Position numbers and translations under genes: made by a program
Shown: piece after piece, positions 61,484 to 64,000 of the stretch
Position numbering within the stretch: position 1 is the first letter of the stretch
Layout: each line of letters opens with the position of its first letter
Assembly: GCF_018070345.1 (NCBI RefSeq)
Contig: NZ_JAGPXX010000009.1
Location: 62,001-126,000, forward strand
From: Streptomyces sp. F63
GTDB taxonomy: Bacteria; Actinomycetota; Actinomycetes; Streptomycetales; Streptomycetaceae
Length of the DNA: 64,000 nucleotides
Direction of reading: 5' to 3'
The notes under the pieces: generated by a model
Told to the model about the DNA's origin: nothing
What the model saw: the letters and a program-made list of their open reading frames with translations, nothing else
Database searches by the model: none

Positions 61484-61741
61484 ATGTCGTACCCCGCTCA
61501 GCCGCCGGCCGTCGCCCCCAACGGGCAGCCGTACTCCGACAAGTCGAAGATCGTCGCCGGCATCCTCCAGCTCTTCATCGGAACCCTCGGCATCGGCCGG
61601 TTCTACACGGGTCACACCGGAATGGCCCTCGGCCAGCTGTTCACCCTCGGCGGCTGCGGCATCTGGGCACTGATCGACGGCATCCTCTTCCTGACCAGCA
61701 ACGACCGTACGGACAGCGAGGGGCGCATCCTGCGCGGCTGA
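61484..61741 (+). CDS. TM2-domain membrane protein, short form
   Basis: 85 residues: a short Pro-rich N-terminus (MSYPAQPPAVAPNG) followed by the same TM2 domain as the gene at 60274 (KIVAGILQLFIGTLGIG and the second helix ALGQLFTLGGCGIWALIDGI). ATG 61484 has GAGAAGAG about 11 bp upstream; GTG 61463 in frame would give seven more residues. It lies 267 bp after DUF2752 and looks like a shortened tandem copy with its own promoter region. Confidence 0.85.
   Translation: MSYPAQPPAVAPNGQPYSDKSKIVAGILQLFIGTLGIGRFYTGHTGMALGQLFTLGGCGIWALIDGILFLTSNDRTDSEGRILRG
61531..61684 (+). repeat. duplicated TM2 coding segment, copy 2
   Basis: Second copy of the 154-bp segment at 60516-60669, about 94 percent identical and in the same frame. 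Confidence 0.9.
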
Positions 61742-61883
61742 CGCCCCGCCGGCTCGTCGGCCCTCTGCCGCGGCCCGCGCTCCGGACGACCGTCCGGCCG
61801 CGGGCCGCGTGCCTGCCGGCGGGGTCCCGCCGGACCACCGTCCGCCGGGGCCCGCCGTGTGCGCGTCCGCGGTGGTTCCCTCG

Positions 61884-62081
61884 TCAGGCGGACAGCAGGA
61901 GCCAGCCGCCCGTGACGAGCGCGGCCGGACCGAAGAGCAGGACCAGCGGGACCGGCAGCGGAGACCTCACGCCCTCGACCACCGGCGCGCCGCTGCGCAG
62001 GCGCGTTCCCGCCCACACCAGCAGTGCCGCTCCGAACAGCACGAACACCGTCCCGGCGAATACGGCCGGCCCGCTCTCCAT
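61884..62081 (-). CDS. small two-TM membrane protein, unknown
   Basis: 65 residues with two predicted TM helices: FAGTVFVLFGAALLVWAG and LPVPLVLLFGPAALVTGGWL, joined by a short Arg/Gly-rich loop. ATG 62081 has AGGGGGT 9 bp upstream. No family is recognised. Third-position GC is high, supporting a real gene. It is transcribed in the direction of the TM2 genes' 3' ends, between them and the methyltransferase gene. Confidence 0.55.
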   Translation of the reverse strand: MESGPAVFAGTVFVLFGAALLVWAGTRLRSGAPVVEGVRSPLPVPLVLLFGPAALVTGGWLLLSA

Positions 62082-62286
62082 CGTCGCGTACCCCCTAGAC
62101 ACCGGGCATGACGTACCGGAGCGTCGCACGTCCGTACGGCGTGGGAGCGAACGCCCGGTGAACGGCAGTCGTCTCCGTTCACCCCGCACACCCCTCCACC
62201 CCCGCACGCCCCTTCCCAGCTCTTCAGCGCCGGTGGCGCGCCCCCGCCGGCCGGGTCCGGACGCTTCGTCTCCGGCGGGGCCCCGG

Positions 62287-63912
62287 TCACCGCACCGGGA
62301 TCAGAAACCCCTGGGCGACGAGCAGCCGTACGGCTTCCGGCGTCCGGTCCCGCAGCAGCACCGGATCCTCACCGACGAGCTGCGCGATGGCATCGAGGAT
62401 GCGGCCGGCCTCGAGCGTGCCGTCGCACGCCCCCGCGAAGCCGGCGCCGACCGTGTCCACCTTCGTCGCCCGGCGCATGCCGCGGTTCTGACGGAGCAGC
62501 ACGTGCTCCGGGTCCTCCGCCCCGGGCGGTCCGACCTGTTCCTGCACCACGCCGTCCGCCAGCCGGAAACGTCCCGCGAGCAGCGCCGCGTCATCCGTGC
62601 GCCGCAGGAAGTCCTGCCGTGCGAAGTGGTCCAGGACCGTATCCCCCAGCGGCTGTTCGACCGGGTGCGGCCACTCCTCCGCGATGACCGAGGGCCGGAC
62701 GGAGCCGGACTTGCGCACGCTGATCCAGCCGAAGCCGACGGCCGTGGTCCCGCGCGCCTCGAACTCCTCCAGCCAGGCCTCGTAGCGAGCGGCGTACGCT
62801 TCCGGGCCGGCCCGGTGGTCGCCCGCGTCGCGCAGCCAGAGTTCCGCGTACTGCGAGACGTCCTGCACCTCCCGCTGCACGATCCAGGCATCGCACCCGG
62901 GCGGCACCCACGCGCGGATCCTGGCCCGCCAGTCCTCGCCCTCCCGGTGCTCCCAGTTGGCGAGGAGCTGGCAGTAACCGCCGTCGGCGAGGTGCTCCGC
63001 GGACTGCCGGACCAGGGTCCGGCAGAGGTCGTCACCCGCCATGCCGCCATCCCGGTAGGTGAGTCGTGCGCCCGGGGAGATGACGAAGGGCGGATTGGAG
63101 ACGATCAGGTCGAACGGTTCCTCGCCGGCCACCGGCTCGTACAGCGACCCCTGGCGGAGATCGGCCTCATGCGCGCCGGAGAGGGCCAGCGTGAGCCGGG
63201 TGAAGCCCAGGGCCCGCGGATTGACGTCGGTGGCGGTGACGCGGGTGGCGTGCTGAGCCGCGTGCAGCGCCTGCAGGCCGGAGCCGGTGCCGAGATCCAG
63301 CGCCCGCCCCGCGGGGGTCCGGACGGTGAGCCCCGCCAGTGTGGTGGACGCTCCGCCCACCCCGAGGACGAGCGATGCGCGGTCCTCCTCGGCGAGCCGC
63401 CCGGTGGCGGCGCCACCCGCGCCTCCCGCTCCGCCGACGGCGCAGCCGAGGTCGGAGACGATCCACCAGTCCTCACCGCCCGGCCCGCCGTACGGGCGGA
63501 CGTCCACGCAGGCCCGTACCTCCTCGCCGTCCCGGAGCAGCCACCCCTCGGCCAGGCAGTCGTCCACGGGCAGCGCCGCGGACGCCCGCCCGTACGGGAC
63601 CGGGCGCTGCAGCAGGAACAGCCGGACCAGCGTCTCCAGCGGTGACCGACCGCGGGTCGCGCGCAGGGCGGGCACGGTCTCGCCGCGGGCGAGGGCGGCG
63701 TAAGCCGGTGCGCCGAGCAGCCCGAGGAGCCCGTCCGCGGTGAAGGCCGCGGCCAGGAACGCCTCGCGGATCCGGGCGGGGAGCGCGGTGCCGGCGCGGG
63801 GCGGCGTCGCGGGAGGTACGTGCGGTGCGGCGGCGGCCCCGTCGGCGCCGGGCCGGGCGGCGGTGTCGGCTTGGTCGACTTGGTCGGGCTGGGGATGCTC
63901 GTGCGTGCTCAC
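62287..63912 (-). CDS. SAM-dependent methyltransferase with NPPF motif (DUF7059-like)
   Basis: 541 residues. The central Rossmann domain has ALDLGTGSGLQALHAA (SAM motif), VTATDVNPRALGFTRLTL and the target motif FDLIVSNPPFVIS. The NPPF motif is typical of methyltransferases acting on amide or exocyclic amino nitrogens, such as PrmC or RsmC. An N-terminal domain (40-170) and a C-terminal domain (370-541) are specific to this actinobacterial group. ATG 63912 (MSTHEHPQ). A homologue near topA in S. coelicolor is part of the same conserved neighbourhood as I recall. The substrate is unknown; rRNA or a translation protein is likely from the motif. Confidence 0.85.
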   Translation of the reverse strand: MSTHEHPQPDQVDQADTAARPGADGAAAAPHVPPATPPRAGTALPARIREAFLAAAFTADGLLGLLGAPAYAALARGETVPALRATRGRSPLETLVRLFLLQRPVPYGRASAALPVDDCLAEGWLLRDGEEVRACVDVRPYGGPGGEDWWIVSDLGCAVGGAGGAGGAATGRLAEEDRASLVLGVGGASTTLAGLTVRTPAGRALDLGTGSGLQALHAAQHATRVTATDVNPRALGFTRLTLALSGAHEADLRQGSLYEPVAGEEPFDLIVSNPPFVISPGARLTYRDGGMAGDDLCRTLVRQSAEHLADGGYCQLLANWEHREGEDWRARIRAWVPPGCDAWIVQREVQDVSQYAELWLRDAGDHRAGPEAYAARYEAWLEEFEARGTTAVGFGWISVRKSGSVRPSVIAEEWPHPVEQPLGDTVLDHFARQDFLRRTDDAALLAGRFRLADGVVQEQVGPPGAEDPEHVLLRQNRGMRRATKVDTVGAGFAGACDGTLEAGRILDAIAQLVGEDPVLLRDRTPEAVRLLVAQGFLIPVR

Positions 63913-64000
63913 CGGCCCATTGTCGGGGCTCCGGGCCCGGAACGGCGACGGCCCGGAGCCCTCCGGACGTCCCTCTGGCTCCGTGCTGCCACGGAGGAAC

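Overview
The window is Streptomyces-type DNA: very GC-rich throughout, GTG/TTG starts common, many ATGA overlaps, and genes typical of the genus (a dTMP kinase fused to a membrane domain, a Lys-rich-tailed TopA, a crt carotenoid cluster, Rhs/YD toxins). From memory, the right end (secreted alpha/beta-hydrolase, holB, tmk fusion, topA, TM2 protein, methyltransferase) matches the conserved core neighbourhood of S. coelicolor topA. The left two thirds look accessory.

Layout. (1) 1-8383: a truncated DrrA-like ABC ATPase, then a family-5 ABC importer operon (binding protein, permease, a permease-ATPase fusion, second ATPase) divergent from a ROK repressor; an oligosaccharide is the likeliest substrate. 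(2) 8842-22111: a carotenoid island with photolyase, crtE-crtI-crtB-Rieske, a cation exchanger, crtU and crtY. Its light-response regulators survive only as two head-to-head stumps: a sigma factor without region 2 and a LitR-type B12-binding regulator without its DNA-binding domain. (3) 22492-24320: an OFA-family MFS gene cut at its 5' end by the right end of a truncated IS605-type tnpB. (4) 24986-39490: a phenazine gene cluster, phzC-D-E-x-G-H-B, a VOC protein, a DUF4186-like remnant, a PhzM-like methyltransferase, DUF488, an asparaginase-like protein, phzF and an apparent extra rarA. phzE carries a one-base frameshift in a G-rich run. (5) 39738-41247: ridA and a WYL-domain regulator, divergent, sharing a perfect palindrome. 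(6) 41350-49595: an island of about 8.2 kb bounded by a tRNA-Thr gene and a copy of the 3' half of a tRNA-Thr. It carries an SseB-like protein, an alpha-helical partner, a 1587-residue Rhs/YD polymorphic toxin and two related immunity-type genes, the second frameshifted. (7) 49858-64000: conserved core genes.

How the genes work together. CrtE, CrtI, CrtB, CrtY and CrtU are enough in principle for isorenieratene, but their local light-response regulators look broken. The phenazine operon has all core functions (PhzB-G) plus PhzH and a PhzM-like enzyme, which predicts an amidated and/or N-methylated phenazine-1-carboxylic acid if PhzE is functional; the VOC protein and RarA are candidate self-protection factors. 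The tRNA-bounded island is a self-contained toxin/immunity cassette.

All functional calls come from reading the translated sequence and from memory of the families. No database search was run.
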